Assembly: GCA_021234155.1 (NCBI GenBank)
Contig: JAJEKV010000073.1
Location: 3,878,001-3,942,000, forward strand
Origin: Isoetes taiwanensis
Lineage: Eukaryota > Streptophyta > Lycopodiopsida > Isoetales > Isoetaceae
Direction: 5' to 3'
DNA: 64,000 nucleotides
Below the pieces are notes generated by a model. That model saw nothing but the letters and a program-made list of their open reading frames with translations, was not told the DNA's origin and searched no databases. Position numbers and translations under genes: made by a program. Below are positions 34,404 through 46,213 of this stretch, in pieces. Numbering within the stretch: the stretch's first letter is position 1; each line of letters starts with the position of its first letter.

Positions 34404-35626
34404 ATGTCACATTTTAGATGTTGGTTTCATGCTAAGCGTGCATGGTTGCACACCTTGATTCCCAAGATTGCGGGAGCATATAAAAAAGGGGATGTGTTCC
34501 GTAGATTGAGCAAGATGATGAGGGCATCCTCCATGGTTGAGTACAATGGGTTATTGGATAACTTCTATGGCGTGTATGTCGAAAATGAAGCAATCATCAG
34601 GTACCTGCTAATTGACCTTCTTGAATGAGGTTGCATTATATATACTAATACAAGCATAGAAATTATTATCGTCTAGTTACTTGGAGCAGGGTTGGGTGAC
34701 TGGCGCAGTATGGGACGACAAGTGGCAAAGGTTCGGGCGGCTATTTGAACACACGAATGTAGATACGACCAATCATATTGAGTCGCATTGGCAGGTCTTG
34801 AAAGTCCATGTTCTAGATCGAATGACCAATATTCGTATGTATACTTTGTTATCACATATAATGGGCCACCCTGATGGCCATGGCCCTGCTTCAGGCTCTC
34901 TTCTCGAGCACTGCTTTGAGAGAATGTCTCTTGGTAAGATAAATCCATTCCGACCCTATCGTTTCATATGTAGTCATACTTACATTGATTGTTTATATTT
35001 TGTAGCTGAGTTTGGTAGATACAGCCCACGTGCATATAAGAAATGCTCTGTTGTTGCCCAAAGGTTACTAAGAATATATGGGGAGGATTCTGCAACCATG
35101 GTTTTGGAGGATAGAGGACTCATGACCTTATAGTGAGACCTATACTGGAATAAGGTATACTCAACAAATGATGTCCCATTACTGTGACTGCCCCTCATTT
35201 CATATTACATGCAAGCATTTAATTGCGGGAATTCAATTTCTTGGCGAAAATTATCCAGACCTCCTTGATATCCTTCAATCAGGTCGTGAAGTTCATGTCC
35301 ATCCAATCGCAACACCTCCTGCTCCAATAGTAGATGGGGTAGTTTATGCTCGACCAATCATTGAATGGTTACCAATGCTCGAAGCAGAATCCATACACCG
35401 AAATGAAGAGCTGCAAATTGTCAATTCCACTACTCATTCTGATTATAAGGAGGAGATTGAAAAACTTAGGGGACAAATGCGCTACTTTCGAGATGCCATA
35501 AGGCCATCTGCCCGTGTTGAGCGTGGCAGCTATGCACAACAACAACAACATGCTCGTGGGGTATTATATCCACAACGCACCTCACCATCAGTTCCAAGGG
35601 AGCATCCACCCGCTTACTTAGGTTGA
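34404..35626 (+). pseudogene. Mutator-like (MULE) transposase C-terminal part with SWIM zinc finger
   Basis: Three plus-strand blocks. 34404-34628 carries CWFHAKRAWLHTLIPKI, the CxxHxxRAW segment after the catalytic core in MULE transposases. 34681-35133 has TTNHIESHWQVLKVHVLD (typical N..ES.wr.lK) and an aromatic-rich tail. 35168-35626 has HYCDCPSFHITCKHLIA, a CxCx(n)CxH SWIM zinc finger, then a Gln/Pro-rich end. The first and second blocks are separated by a possible intron or shift; an in-frame TAG at 35131 breaks the second from the third. The N-terminal catalytic residues were not found. It is probably dead. Confidence 0.65.
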
Positions 35627-36044
35627 CGGCTGGGACATCTACACGTGTCCGATTGAATTTTTAGCGGCATTACGGATAACCAATGTGTATTATGGCAATG
35701 TATACGATGTAGACTTTATATTGGGTAGTGATCTCAACTAGTCCTTTTACTTATATGTAAGAAATATTCATTCCACTTAGTTACGCCAGAAAATATGAAG
35801 CATTATACATGGGAGTTATTTGCAATCTTAATGCTTTAACGAAAGAAAAAAAAAACAATCTATGCCTCATAATGTAAAAACAATCTATGGCGCATAATGT
35901 ATGTATTGCTTACATATGAATCGAATATGAATCCTATGTAGTAACACAAAACCTTGAGACTTATTCGACTTGTTGTGCAATAAATCTATGCTTAAAAAAA
36001 GCCTGATACTCGTATACTGGAATTCTTGAAAAAAAAATAGAGGG
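35627..36044. other. Non-coding stretch inside the Mutator-like element
   Basis: 3' flank of the transposase remnant, AT-rich, with a duplicated CAATCTATG.C.CATAATGTA block near 35858 and 35882. Confidence 0.35.
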
Positions 36045-36420
36045 GGTATTCGACTTGGGGGTATTCGACTTGCACACTAGGTACTTAGTTTAGACGAGCT
36101 TAATACCCTTGAATTCTTGAAAAAAAAAATAAAAAAATTAGGGGGGTCTTCGACTTGTGGAATAAGCAAGGGGTATTTGACTTGTGGTATAAGCAAGGGG
36201 GTATTCGACTTGTAAAATACAAGCCTTAGTTTAGACGAGCCTAATACCCCAAGGTGGGGCAGAATCCCTGGAAAAAAATAGGGGGAGTATTCGACTTGTG
36301 GTATAAGCAAGGGGTATTCGACTTGTAGTATAAGCAAGGGGGTATTCGACTTGCACAATACAAGCCTTAGTTTAGACGAGCCTAATACCCCCCCAGTATT
36401 CCACTTGTCTAATGCAAGTG
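36045..36420. repeat. Right array of GGGGTATTCGACTTG-type repeats
   Basis: About nine copies of GGGG(G)TATTCGACTTG, some followed by TGGTATAAGCAA and some by a TTAGTTTAGACGAGCCTAATACCCC block. The orientation is opposite to the array at 33113-33570. It forms the other subterminal region of the Mutator-like element. Confidence 0.65.
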
Positions 36421-36492
36421 TGAGTTTAGACGAGTCTAATACCCGCTTTTTTGGGATAGCCCTTTTTTGGGTGTGAGTTTAGACGAGTCTAA

Positions 36493-36660
36493 GGGTGCTT
36501 TCCCATGGACGGCCGGACTTGGATGAGGTCAGGCCCAGGTCCAAAAGTATTCCTCGCGATTATTTTCTAAACGAGGTTCCTAACCTCAGCCACTCCAGTT
36601 TTCAGCTCATGGGAACATCGGACAAACAGACCGAGGTTTTCTGCCCATGGGAAAGCACCC
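36493..36660. mobile_element. MITE with TAA target duplication (Harbinger/Tourist type)
   Basis: 168 bp, beginning GGGTGCTTTCCCATGG and ending CCATGGGAAAGCACCC, a perfect 16-bp inverted end. TAA lies directly on both sides (36490-36492 and 36661-36663). Flanking sequence shows it landed in the second of two copies of a GTCTAATACCCGCTTTTTTGG unit. A 3-bp TAA duplication is the mark of PIF/Harbinger-type insertion. Confidence 0.9.
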
Positions 36661-36663
36661 TAA

Positions 36664-37002
36664 TACCCGCTTTTTTGGGATAGCCCCCTTTTTTTGGGAT
36701 GTGCCGTAGATTGCCACTGCCGCAAGTCGAATCTGGCCGTTAGAATTTCAGGCTGCCACTTCAGCTTTTGTGCCCCGCTTCTCCTCCTGACGTAAAATTG
36801 AATCTAATAATCCGGCAGGCAGAAATTTATGCTGGAAAGAAGCTTCGAATACATGGAATACCAGTACAGCGAACCAGTGAAAATGCAAAAGTTCGCTCTC
36901 CTCGTTTGATGCTCCTCCACTATGGCATCCTCAAGAAATGCAGCCATGCAGCAGATGGCAAAGAAGGGATGCAATTATCTTTTGGGGAGGTGCATGAGCG
37001 AC
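36664..37002 (+). other. Promoter and 5' untranslated region of the dehydrogenase gene
   Basis: Sequence between the MITE and the SDR start codon. A 103-codon ORF (36768-37079) overlaps the start in another frame and is probably a shadow. The nearby MITE and Mutator-like array lie within 550 bp of the start, so they may affect its expression; that is inference. Confidence 0.35.
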
Positions 37003-40000
37003 ATGTCAAGCCCCCGAATCCTTGGCAGGTTAAGCGGGAAAACGGCTTTGATTACCGGAGCTGGGAGGTAATTAGTTGAATGTTTAAGATTTTGGTGATT
37101 CTGCTATCCCAATGTTGCCTGCGTTTTCACGACTTAAAACTTGCCAGTTCCCTACATAGACTTGTTTAGACTTGCTTGCCAAGAAAAGCAAGATAAGAAT
37201 GTCCTTTAGTATCATAAGAAATGTCCTTGGGTTGTACTTCAGTATCATGAATCATATGACCCTGAAACGGCATATCACATGTACAAATTGATTCATTCTA
37301 ACCTTTGAGCTCGAGCATAAATTCTCCTTAATTTTCTCCTTGAGCAGAAACGTCGTTTTAGCTTGCAAGTTCCATGCTGCAAACAAATTTTTAGATAGAG
37401 AAAGAATATGATATGTTACCTCAATTGGCATTGGTACCCTTTACCAGTGTAGGAAATGCCAGTTTGCTTACAATTCCCACAAATTGTGGGAATCAATTTT
37501 ATGAGCACATTTAGCTATGAATCTGGACAGCTGCGCTTTTGCATTGTTCCCGTTTACCAGTTATCTTTTTCTGGGGATATTTTATACCTTACTTATTCTG
37601 TACAAATGTTTTACTTTGGACGGCAATCAAGATGTAGACATTTGATGATCAAGGTGATGCTATTATGTGGCATATATTTTTAAGGCTGACAACTATAGAA
37701 TATGCTTAATACCTTTGTAATGAACATTTATGTTGTATGATCTCTATCCAGTGCATTTAATGTGCAATGTTTGAAGCTGAACCATGTCTATCGACAGTGG
37801 AATAGGGCGACAAAGTGCATTACTTTTTGCACAAGAAGGCGCTACTGTGGTGGTTACAGATAAGAATGTTTCTGAAGTTGCAAAGACTGTTGATGCCGTT
37901 AGGGAATTTGGTGGGAAGTGCATGGCTGTTAGTGGTGATGTTTCTGTACCAGAAGACGTGGAAAACATGGTTAAGGAGGCAGAGGTTTGCACGCTGTCCC
38001 CTCATTTTTTGTTGTTGAACATAGCATCAGAATATCTATATCCTTACAAAATTTTCGGTAAAGGCAATAATTTGTTTCACAAAGAAAGTGTGCATGACGA
38101 TTTTATGTCTCAAATGCTGTAAGAACATTTAGATATTTGATACTCTTGGCTTCTAAATTGATAAAGTACCTCCATTCCAATATAACTTGGCTATGTCCAA
38201 CCTAAAGCTGAACAGGATGTGGTTTTCTGTTGTTTCTTATTACACCAAGTTCATCTTATCAGTTCCATAACGTGTTTTATATAGGTTATTGCCAATGGTT
38301 CCTCAATTATATGATTGACCAAAGCATATAGAAGATTAAAGCTTGAGATGTGTTGAATTTATCTTGCTTCTTGTATCTGTATCGTCTACCTCACATGGAG
38401 CTCATATATCATGATTGGAGCAGCTCTATGTATTAAACACTGAAATCCTTCTACAGAGCTGTCTTCCAAAAGGAATTTTTGCAAAGAGAGTTTTTAAATA
38501 TTTCACCTGATGGCTTTATAGTCTCAATAATCTCAATGGGGCAATTCAGGGTGTCCTCTCATCAGCTAGAAATTGATGGGGAGAGCTGGGAGGATAGGAA
38601 ATGAACTTTGTGCAATGGTGGAGTTGGCTGGAGGAACATTTCATCTTGACCTGCCCTGCTATTAATTCATAATAGGACGATATCATTGTCTTTTCAGACA
38701 TCCCACAACCTTACAACAACTCATGAAGTTTTATGTCCGAAAAAGTGTAGCTTTGTTTGTTCATGAGCTTGCTCAGATCGCAAAAATGGAAACCCAAAGA
38801 ACAGGATACTTCATGATATTCAAGGGGTAACCTTAGCGACCTCTAAAAAGTAAAGCGGGCAACAAAAGCATGAGCAATCCTTCCAGAAGAAAAATAACAA
38901 GGTGGGTTTTAAACAGAGCCAAATGCTGATAGAGCATTTTTTGGAACATCTAGGATAGCGACTGGAATCCTTGATAGTTGTTTTGGTATTAGACATTTTT
39001 AGTGTCTTGGAGTCCTTGCAGATCCTCAATGTTGTATATTCTTGGTCTCATAGACCCTATCGGTCTTTTGTAGATGATAACAAATCTTTCGTTCTTTCCT
39101 TCCACACATATTGGCTCTGTGTCATTATCCAATGAGCTAGGTCGTAGGTTGGAAAGGGCCATTCAGGTTAACGGGTTTGGAACACCCTGTATGCAAATCA
39201 GAGAACTTTATGGCTCCAAGGTGCCCCGTATTTTTTCTGAGGGCATTTTGGGAAAGCTGCTACAAGTTATACCTTCACCTCAAAAAATAAGTTTTGTATT
39301 ATTGCTTTGCGATCCAAGTCCAAGATGCGGAAAGGGGAGGGAGAGAGGCAGTGTGAGGAAGGGGGAACATACTTATAACATGCATCTGATATTCCAACCA
39401 TTGCAGTGCTTTTCATTGAAAAAGTTAAGGAAGCTTAACAAGCTTCCCAATTGGGCATTTCATTGCTAACCTACCGATCATGATGAAGTTCATAAGTCTC
39501 ATGATCCTGCCTTGAAGCCATGTCTTTAACCAGCCCATGAATGCGATTCAGGTGCTACTTAGCTTGTTGGGAAATTGCTTGCAGGTAGATCAACATCTGT
39601 ATCTTCTCATTTATTTTGAGCGTAGTATCTTATCCAACCTACTTTATGCCAATATTTGCCCTAAAAGTCAGATTCATTTCAACTTAAGAGTACGTGGTGT
39701 ATCTTATGTTATCTTATGGCTGAAATAACACCGAACAGAGTCGAGTTCAGCAGCTGAGAAATAAGCCTGTTGTATTGTGTCCACAGTTAACAGGGGATGT
39801 CATTGACTACACTAGGGCAGCTTTAAGTTCATGTTGGTGTCCGGAATTGGTATCCCACATCATCTCTTTCTCGAAGTATGGTTCATTTTCGTGCATAAAA
39901 ACGTCAAACTTCTTGAGAAGTCTCATATCAACTGCCCTACAGAAGCTCATCTCATGTTTCCGTCATTTGCAGGCCTGATATTTTGTCTCTTGTTCATTTC

Positions 40001-42599
40001 TATGTAATAAAGAACATCTTTTATATTTTTTTTCCGAGGCACTAAAATATGCCATTTTTATGGCCTTGGAAAAACTGCACAAGACAATGTTGCGAGAGGA
40101 GCCTGGCATGGTTACTTTCCTATATAGAAATGGTCCTACGAGTACTACAGAGGCTGAGTATAAGGCTCTTTCAAGTTGGGTGGTTAAGGCTATGGGGTTG
40201 CTTAACTTTTTCACTTGCTCTCTGATAATCAATAATTTACCTTGTGAATACTTACTAAGTTCTTCACGACTAGTGGTAAGAAAAGTGGAGGGAGTCCTTT
40301 AGATGGAAAACCATGACATAAATGACATGTCACCTAAATATAGATTAACTCAAATAAAGCCATGCCAAAGAAGAATTCAGCCATGAAGCTAGAGACCTGG
40401 AAATTTTCTGTCAGGTTCAAAACCTGAGCGCTCAGAAATGCGTTGCTAATACTTTTATTTCAGGTCAGAAACCTAAGTTCATCAACATGAGGGCGACCAT
40501 GGGAACCCTGCATGCCACAATCTGTCATCCAGAAAACCTTGAGGCTGGAGGCCTATGGGAAACCACCCTTACTCCTCTTCCATTGTGCTCTTTAGAACCT
40601 GAAACGTGTCATTGGATCTGCAAAAACTCAGCAGGCTAATCTTCTGTCTAGTAGCAATATCCATTCTCCCTGCTTCAACCTGTTACCATGAATAAATATC
40701 CAAGTGCTTGCCTGAGCATAGTATAATGCATTGTTTGCAAGGGAAATTGTTGATTATCACAGAAAAGACGCCCTTACTGAAGTGTTCCTTGCTGTCTTCC
40801 CTTTTGCTTCCTTCATGAAGTCAGGATACTCCTTGTCGAGGTCGGCCTTTAAGATCAATGTTGCATCCTCAGGTTGACAAGAAAGAATATTGATTTTTTT
40901 GGCATTTCGGATTGAAACTCTTGGTTTTAGTGCATCCTATCTCTCCATCATTGTATCTTCGATTTAATCTCAGATCTTAACTTAAACAACTATTGGGATA
41001 CTGGCTTTTAAATAACGTGGCGTTCAATATGGGGCCGTTTAGGGTCTAGGTGGTGATTGAGGATGGCTGCACATATCATATGCACCATAAGCAGCAAAAG
41101 TGTGTCTTGTATGATTGAACTCGGGAGCATTCCACGCATCTATTATATTACAGGAGGAATATTCTTTAATCATGCCTCTTTCGCACAATCCTTTTGGATT
41201 TTTGTGTTCGACATTATTTAAGGATGCCTAGTCATTAAGGAAGATTCAGATGATTATGCTGCTTTGAAATGAAGTTGAAGGAAGCCCCAAGTGAGTAAGA
41301 GTTCTTATGTTTGTTGAGAGACAGGTGATAATTAGAAGCTTTTTAGAAGGTGGAATTAGATGCGATACGTCATTACACGAGAAGCCAGAGTAAAACATTA
41401 GAGCTCAGCATGGGAAAATTAGCACTAGAGCTTATATTTGATATGTTAGCCAGCACATCCTCGCATCTTTTCTGAACTCTTTGCAAATGTCAATATACGA
41501 GATTGCATGCACTTCTAGCACGTGTACATCTGATTGACATGCCATCTTCTGCTTCTAGTGTTTTTTTAATCTGTTTAAGTTGGGCGAGGTTGTGATTAAC
41601 AATGTAGATGAGACAGATGGAGAGGATGATGATGGTGAGCAACTGCCTATGTGATGCTTGTTGGATGATTAGATATAAAAAATGGAATCTGTCTGGACTT
41701 GATGTTTATGAGACGGAATAATGCACCCTTTTTTCTTTCCTGCACAGCAAAAAGCAATTCTGCTGTGATTTATATGGTTTCTTTCCCCACATAATGGATT
41801 TAGCAAAAGGTTTAAGGTTTTTATAATTTTCCATCTCCAGAACACATTTGGGGCATTACATATCATCTTCAACAATGCAGGAATTATGGATAGTAACGAC
41901 GGCGATGTTATCAACACTGCAGATGATGTCATTACGAGGACATTGGATGTCAATGTGAAGGTCAGTCATTACAATCTTAAGGTCCAGCAGGTGCTATATC
42001 AGAAGACACATTAGTCACAACGAATTGATCATTTGTAGGGAGTTATATACGGGTGCAGATATGGCATTCCAGCAATCAAAAGGGCAGGTGGTGGTTCTGT
42101 TATCAATACAGCATCCTTTGTAGCTTTTCTTGGGGCTGCAACAGCACAAGTAAGTTCACTGTTTTTTATTTTGGGTTGTCTTAGATTAGAGCCAGAAGGA
42201 TTATGACATGTAGAATGTCTTGTGACCAGATTGCATATACTGCGAGTAAAGGAGCAGTACTTTCTCTCACGAGGGAGCTGGCGGTTGTACATGCCCGTGA
42301 GAATATTCGAGTAAATGCCTTGTGTCCTGGACCAATAAGGACAGACTTATTAATGAAGGTAATTATTTGTGTCTGATAAGGCACTTTTGGCATTTTTTTA
42401 CTTATCCTTTTAGCAGGTGTTAGATACCGAGGAGAAAAGACAAAGGCGGCTTGTTCACATTCCAATGGGTAGATTTGGTGAAGCCGCTGAAATTGCTAAG
42501 GGTGCACTTTTTCTGGCGTCAGATGATAGTTCCTTTGTCACAGGCACAAGCCTTCTAATAGATGGAGGGATTACTTCCGCATATGTTACTCCAGAATAA
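37003..42599 (+). CDS. Classical short-chain dehydrogenase/reductase, six exons
   Basis: Exons 37003-37067, 37798-37984, 41841-41960, 42039-42149, 42230-42358 and 42417-42599 join in phase to exactly 795 bp (264 residues plus stop). Every junction has GT-AG borders. The start ATG lies in GACATGTCAAGC, giving a short lead into the Rossmann motif TGAGSGIG (residues 18-25, split by intron 1 in Ser-22). Then NNAG (95-98), catalytic Ser-150 (INTAS) and YTASK (Tyr-164, Lys-168) in exon 5, and PG.IRT near 196. All catalytic residues are present and the length is standard, so this is an intact NAD(P)-dependent oxidoreductase. Asp in VVTDKN after the second strand suggests NAD(H) preference. The substrate cannot be told from sequence. 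No transit peptide is visible, so it is probably cytosolic. Intron 2 is 3.9 kb and holds a Copia fragment. Confidence 0.92.
40030..40302 (+). pseudogene. Copia-type RNase H remnant in intron 2 of the dehydrogenase gene
   Basis: An open stretch contains [20 protein letters not shown], which fits the S.TEAEY.AL...E..WL motif of Ty1/Copia RNase H, on the same strand as the host gene. The rest of pol and the LTRs were not recognised, so this is a fragment. Confidence 0.55.
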
Positions 42600-43210
42600 A
42601 TTAATAGAACTTGCATGGTTTCTGAACTCTTGGCTGAGACTCACCCACCTAAGTTTCTTTCCTGTATGGAAGGATTACAAGTGTGCGTGAATACAAAATG
42701 GCAGCTGAAGTTATGCAAATAAAATGTTTTGTTTAGCGTTAGTACTTTACAGAGTTATAAAACATGACTTTAGGCACATTATCTTTGTCCCGTACAATTC
42801 TAATGCTAATATGAAGGGCATTGTCTATATAATACTTTTTAAGACAGATACGTTCTTATAGCTTGAAACATGGTCGTATGTGGATGCTTTTAAAAGTAGT
42901 ACAACTGGTGCAGCCAAGGGAGAGTCTCAACTCAAGCAGCAGGGTGCATCGGAGCTGCTGCTGCGCTATTGGAAGTTGGGGATAATACAAGTTCAGCGAA
43001 TTAAAAGTAACCTAGCACATGATAGAGGTGGAGTAGTACTGATTTACAGTGTAGCATGGAAAGTTGCCATGTGGGCAATTTGAAGCTAGGCTTGCATAGG
43101 AGCAAGAGCGTCAACTCAGGATCTTGGATACGGGCAAATAATCCCACATCAAGCACTCAAGAATTCTATGAGAGATTGCTTGTTACAAGCTACCCTTCTT
43201 TATACAGGAA
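42600..43210. other. 3' flank of the dehydrogenase gene
   Basis: AT-rich after the stop. A short ORF at 42880-43083 has no signature. Confidence 0.3.
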
Positions 43211-43277
43211 TGGCAATCTAGTTGCCATCCCTAGGATGGAAACAGGGCGACATCCCAGGGATGGCAACTAGATTGCC
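43211..43277. repeat. Near-perfect hairpin (27-bp arms)
   Basis: TGGCAATCTAGTTGCCATCC (arm start, 43211) pairs with GGATGGCAACTAGATTGCC (ending 43277) across a 12-bp loop. Short ORFs on both strands here merely translate it. It may be a foldback element; it lies next to the inverted repeat at 43289. Confidence 0.7.
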
Positions 43278-43288
43278 CTGTAACGTAG

Positions 43289-43311
43289 AAACACTTAGGA
43301 AGCATTCTGCC
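43289..43311. repeat. Left half of a 23-bp inverted repeat flanking the Harbinger element
   Basis: Complementary to 61322-61344 with one mismatch (AAACACTTAGGAAGCATTCT... against ...AGAATGCCTCCTAAGTGTTT). Without the 17.8-kb insertion the two arms would lie about 210 bp apart. Confidence 0.7.
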
Positions 43312-43469
43312 AAGAGTGAAAATAGTCGGAATGCTGGGTAAATGATCTGGAATGCTAGGTAAATGCTCCAGAATGCTGGTAAATATGCCGGAATGTAGGG
43401 TAACATTCTGCATTAGAAGCTTGAAGCTGCTGGAGTAGAAGCTCATCGCAGCAAATTTTTTTCTGTTAA

Positions 43470-43489
43470 GGCCCAGATTCCACTTGTGT
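43470..43489 (+). repeat. Left terminal inverted repeat of the Harbinger element
   Basis: GGCCCAGATTCCACTTGTG directly after TAA. Confidence 0.75.
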
Positions 43490-44388
43490 CACTTTTTGAA
43501 ATATCCAATAGTATTATGCCACGTCCGTAAGTTTTCTCATGCGTGAGATTCCATTAAAGGGGGTCTATTTGTGACTTGTCCATTACGTGGAGCTGCCATC
43601 GGTATCTGAAATTGACGGGGGAAGTCCCCCGTGAGTTAGCAACTCCTGTCTACGTGGTTCCCACGTCGGACCAAGAACCAGTGATCAAAGATTTGACCAC
43701 GACGAAGAGTTCCGGAGCGCTATCTGCTGTCTACAGATAGTGGTAAGTTCGATGCTCTACAGATAATTTCATGTTTTTTTGCATAATGAACGCTGTTACA
43801 CCTAAAATGTAGATAATAAGGAATTTAGAATGCAATGTCTGATGTATAAGGATACAATTGAGGTCTTTGGCTAATTCTTCTATAGATTATGTTGCCATAT
43901 GCCAAAGTAGATCAATTTATATGTCTGCAATTTATTCATCTTGTTTTTGAAAATAAATAGTTTGATACTTAGCATTGTATAATCTGCAGCCTGCATCTTA
44001 TTGTCCTTAATATTACCAGCAAGTTCAAGGCTAAACAGTCAGCATCAAGCTCTATGTCTAACTTATTCTTTTATTCCTGTTTGCTACTAATAGTAATGTT
44101 TGTTACTGACAACAGTCCTAATCATTGTTTGTAATTGCAGAGGTTCTCTCTTGAAAAATGTCTGAACAAGGCAAGAAATTTGCTGAAATTTGAGGAAGTG
44201 TAAACATTTGCTAGTTCAAATGCCTTTGCCAATTATCCACCGACAATATTTCTAATACAAGGTTTTCAGCAGGGCTCTTATCCATGATTTCATGCAGGGT
44301 TTTTATATGGTATTAGGCCACCTCAAACTGCAACCTTGCCATCTCCTGTTGCATTGAATCATCATGTGATAAACTTGGATGAAGATAA
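43490..44388. other. Harbinger left subterminal region
   Basis: No ORF. Probably the promoter and 5' untranslated region of the SANT-like gene, perhaps with an intron (AG acceptor-like TTTGTAATTGCAG near 44140). Confidence 0.35.
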
Positions 44389-45060
44389 AGGAAAGGTGCT
44401 TGCAAACCGCAGCCAACTAAACGAAAGGGAAAGATCATTGGGAAGCAAGAAGGTCAGTCAAAAGAAGAGGATAAAAGTTTTGGACGATGGGATGATGTTT
44501 GGACAACATCCTTGATTCACATCCGTGGCGGAATGGCAGATGAGTTTTCTAAGCCACCAAAGCAAGGGATTGATCTTTGGAAAACAGTGCTGACAAAGCT
44601 AGTTGCTGTTTGCCCCAAGTTTGATAAAGATTCAGAGGCTTGCCGCAAAAAATGGATGCAAGTAAACAAACAATATGCCAAAGATAGGCAGCACAACAGC
44701 ATTTCAGGAAATGATAGGAGAGAATTCAAATTTTACAAGTTGATAGACGAGTACATGGGGACAAGGGCTAATGTAAGCAAAGCAGTCCATGGAGGTGCCA
44801 TTAATGAAGAGGAAGAAAAACTTGATTTGGTGGATGTTACTGAAAACAAAGAGAATGTCCCAACAAAACGTGTCCGCAGAGATAACAAAAAGAATAATCT
44901 GCTTGTGAAGTTGGAAGAAGGACGGAAAGAAATGCTTGAGAAGTTCGATTTCTGGGAAGCTAAGCGGCTGAAGATCATGGAGAGTATGGATGCATCATTC
45001 AAAGAACTTGTGAAGAAGCTACTGTTTGTACAGTTTCAGCTTTTGTGTTGTTTGTTATAA
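44389..45060 (+). CDS. Harbinger ORF1: Myb/SANT-like DNA-binding protein
   Basis: The frame is open from 44389; the first ATG inside is 44512, but the conserved domain begins earlier (KEEDKSFGRWDDVWTTSLI), so the start lies upstream, probably in a prior exon. The domain follows the trihelix/MADF pattern: W..VWTTSLI, then FSKPPKQGIDLWKTVLTKL, CRKKWMQVNKQY and FKFYKLIDEYMG. An acidic linker and a Lys/Arg/Glu-rich, probably coiled-coil C-terminus (KRLKIMESMDASFKELVKKL) follow. In PIF/Harbinger elements this second protein binds the element ends or partners the transposase and is needed for nuclear entry and movement. The frame is intact to its stop. It could be mistaken for a host trihelix factor, but the position 0.9 kb inside the TIR supports the transposon role. 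Confidence 0.7.
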   Translation, partial: RKGACKPQPTKRKGKIIGKQEGQSKEEDKSFGRWDDVWTTSLIHIRGGMADEFSKPPKQGIDLWKTVLTKLVAVCPKFDKDSEACRKKWMQVNKQYAKDRQHNSISGNDRREFKFYKLIDEYMGTRANVSKAVHGGAINEEEEKLDLVDVTENKENVPTKRVRRDNKKNNLLVKLEEGRKEMLEKFDFWEAKRLKIMESMDASFKELVKKLLFVQFQLLCCLL

Positions 45061-46213
45061 TTTGTTGTGTTGTTTGATTCTCTTTTTTCAAACTTGAAAG
45101 CATCTTAACTTGATGTATAAAACTTTGACAGTTTTAATGGGCAATTCTAATCCTCCTCATGCAACATTTACCACATTCAGCAACATTTACTGGGTTATCA
45201 TAATCTCAGACCTGTGGATGTGGGATTTGGTATATCCTTTTCAATGAGACTTAACTGCAGTGAGAAATTTATGCTGTTTAGGATTGATAAGTATTTATTT
45301 TCTTTTACGTAAGGAGAAGCAGAACTTTGTAACTTTAGGGAATAAGTTGTATATGGCATTTATTGGAACACGCATAGAAGGAGATTTATATTCCTGTCAG
45401 CTTGAAGGAGATGGTGTCGCCATTTTTCATTTCCATTTCTCATTTTCATTGCTTGATCAGCTTGTACGTTTGTCTTTCATTCCGATCTTGTTAAGTGGTA
45501 AGAGAAACTTTGAAATTCATGTGCTTTTTTACTTGTTCAACTGGGAAAGATGGCATGTTAAGAACTGTCGGTAGACTTCCTATTCTGGCTTTATTTTGTA
45601 ACGAGTAGATCTTTGAGATTTATTATAATTACCAAGATTATAGCATTTGCAGGAATTTAGAGCAGTTGAGCGGTTGACATGTTTTCTTGTAAGCTGCATC
45701 ACATGTAATGGCATATGTAGAACCATATGCTTGTTTTATTTTATCAGTGTTGAATCAAGATGTAAGTCAACGCCTGTAATTAGTTTTATCCTAACAACCT
45801 TGGTTTAACATGTAAGTCCATGCTTCGATGTTAATGACTTCACTTATTTCATGCTACGTACTTTGTAAATCAATCACCTGCACTTTACAGATGGGTAGAA
45901 CACGATCCCATGGAAATTTTGGAGACTATAAAGGATTGCATGGAAGCTACCTATATAAAAGCAGGAAAAAAAGGGCTTACAATTGAAGCAAACCTTAAAG
46001 CAATTGGCATTACCAATCAAAGCGAGACAAGCATAATTTGGAGCAACATGCAACATATTAGACAGAAGCAACATGCAACATATTAGACCTTGTCCCTAAT
46101 TTTACTCTTTGACAGAAGCTTTTAATGTAGCTATTGAAGCTTTTTAGTGGCTTGGATTCCACTACAAAAAATGTACATCAACAAGGTTTAAATCCCATTG
46201 GCATCAATCCATA
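45061..46213. other. Non-coding stretch between ORF1 and the first LINE
   Basis: 3' flank of ORF1. A 104-codon ORF at 45260-45574 has no signature. Direct repeat AGAAGCAACATGCAACATATTAGAC near 46030-46085. Confidence 0.35.

Noticed and set aside
37003-37079. Alternative 103-codon ORF ending in the dehydrogenase exon 1 region
   Set aside because: The frame differs from the one giving TGAGSGIG after splicing. The spliced six-exon model is in phase throughout and carries all catalytic motifs.
46163-46180. CACTACAAAAAATG as a second CACTA end
   Set aside because: No subterminal repeats follow and no partner end is found; the word is short enough to be chance.
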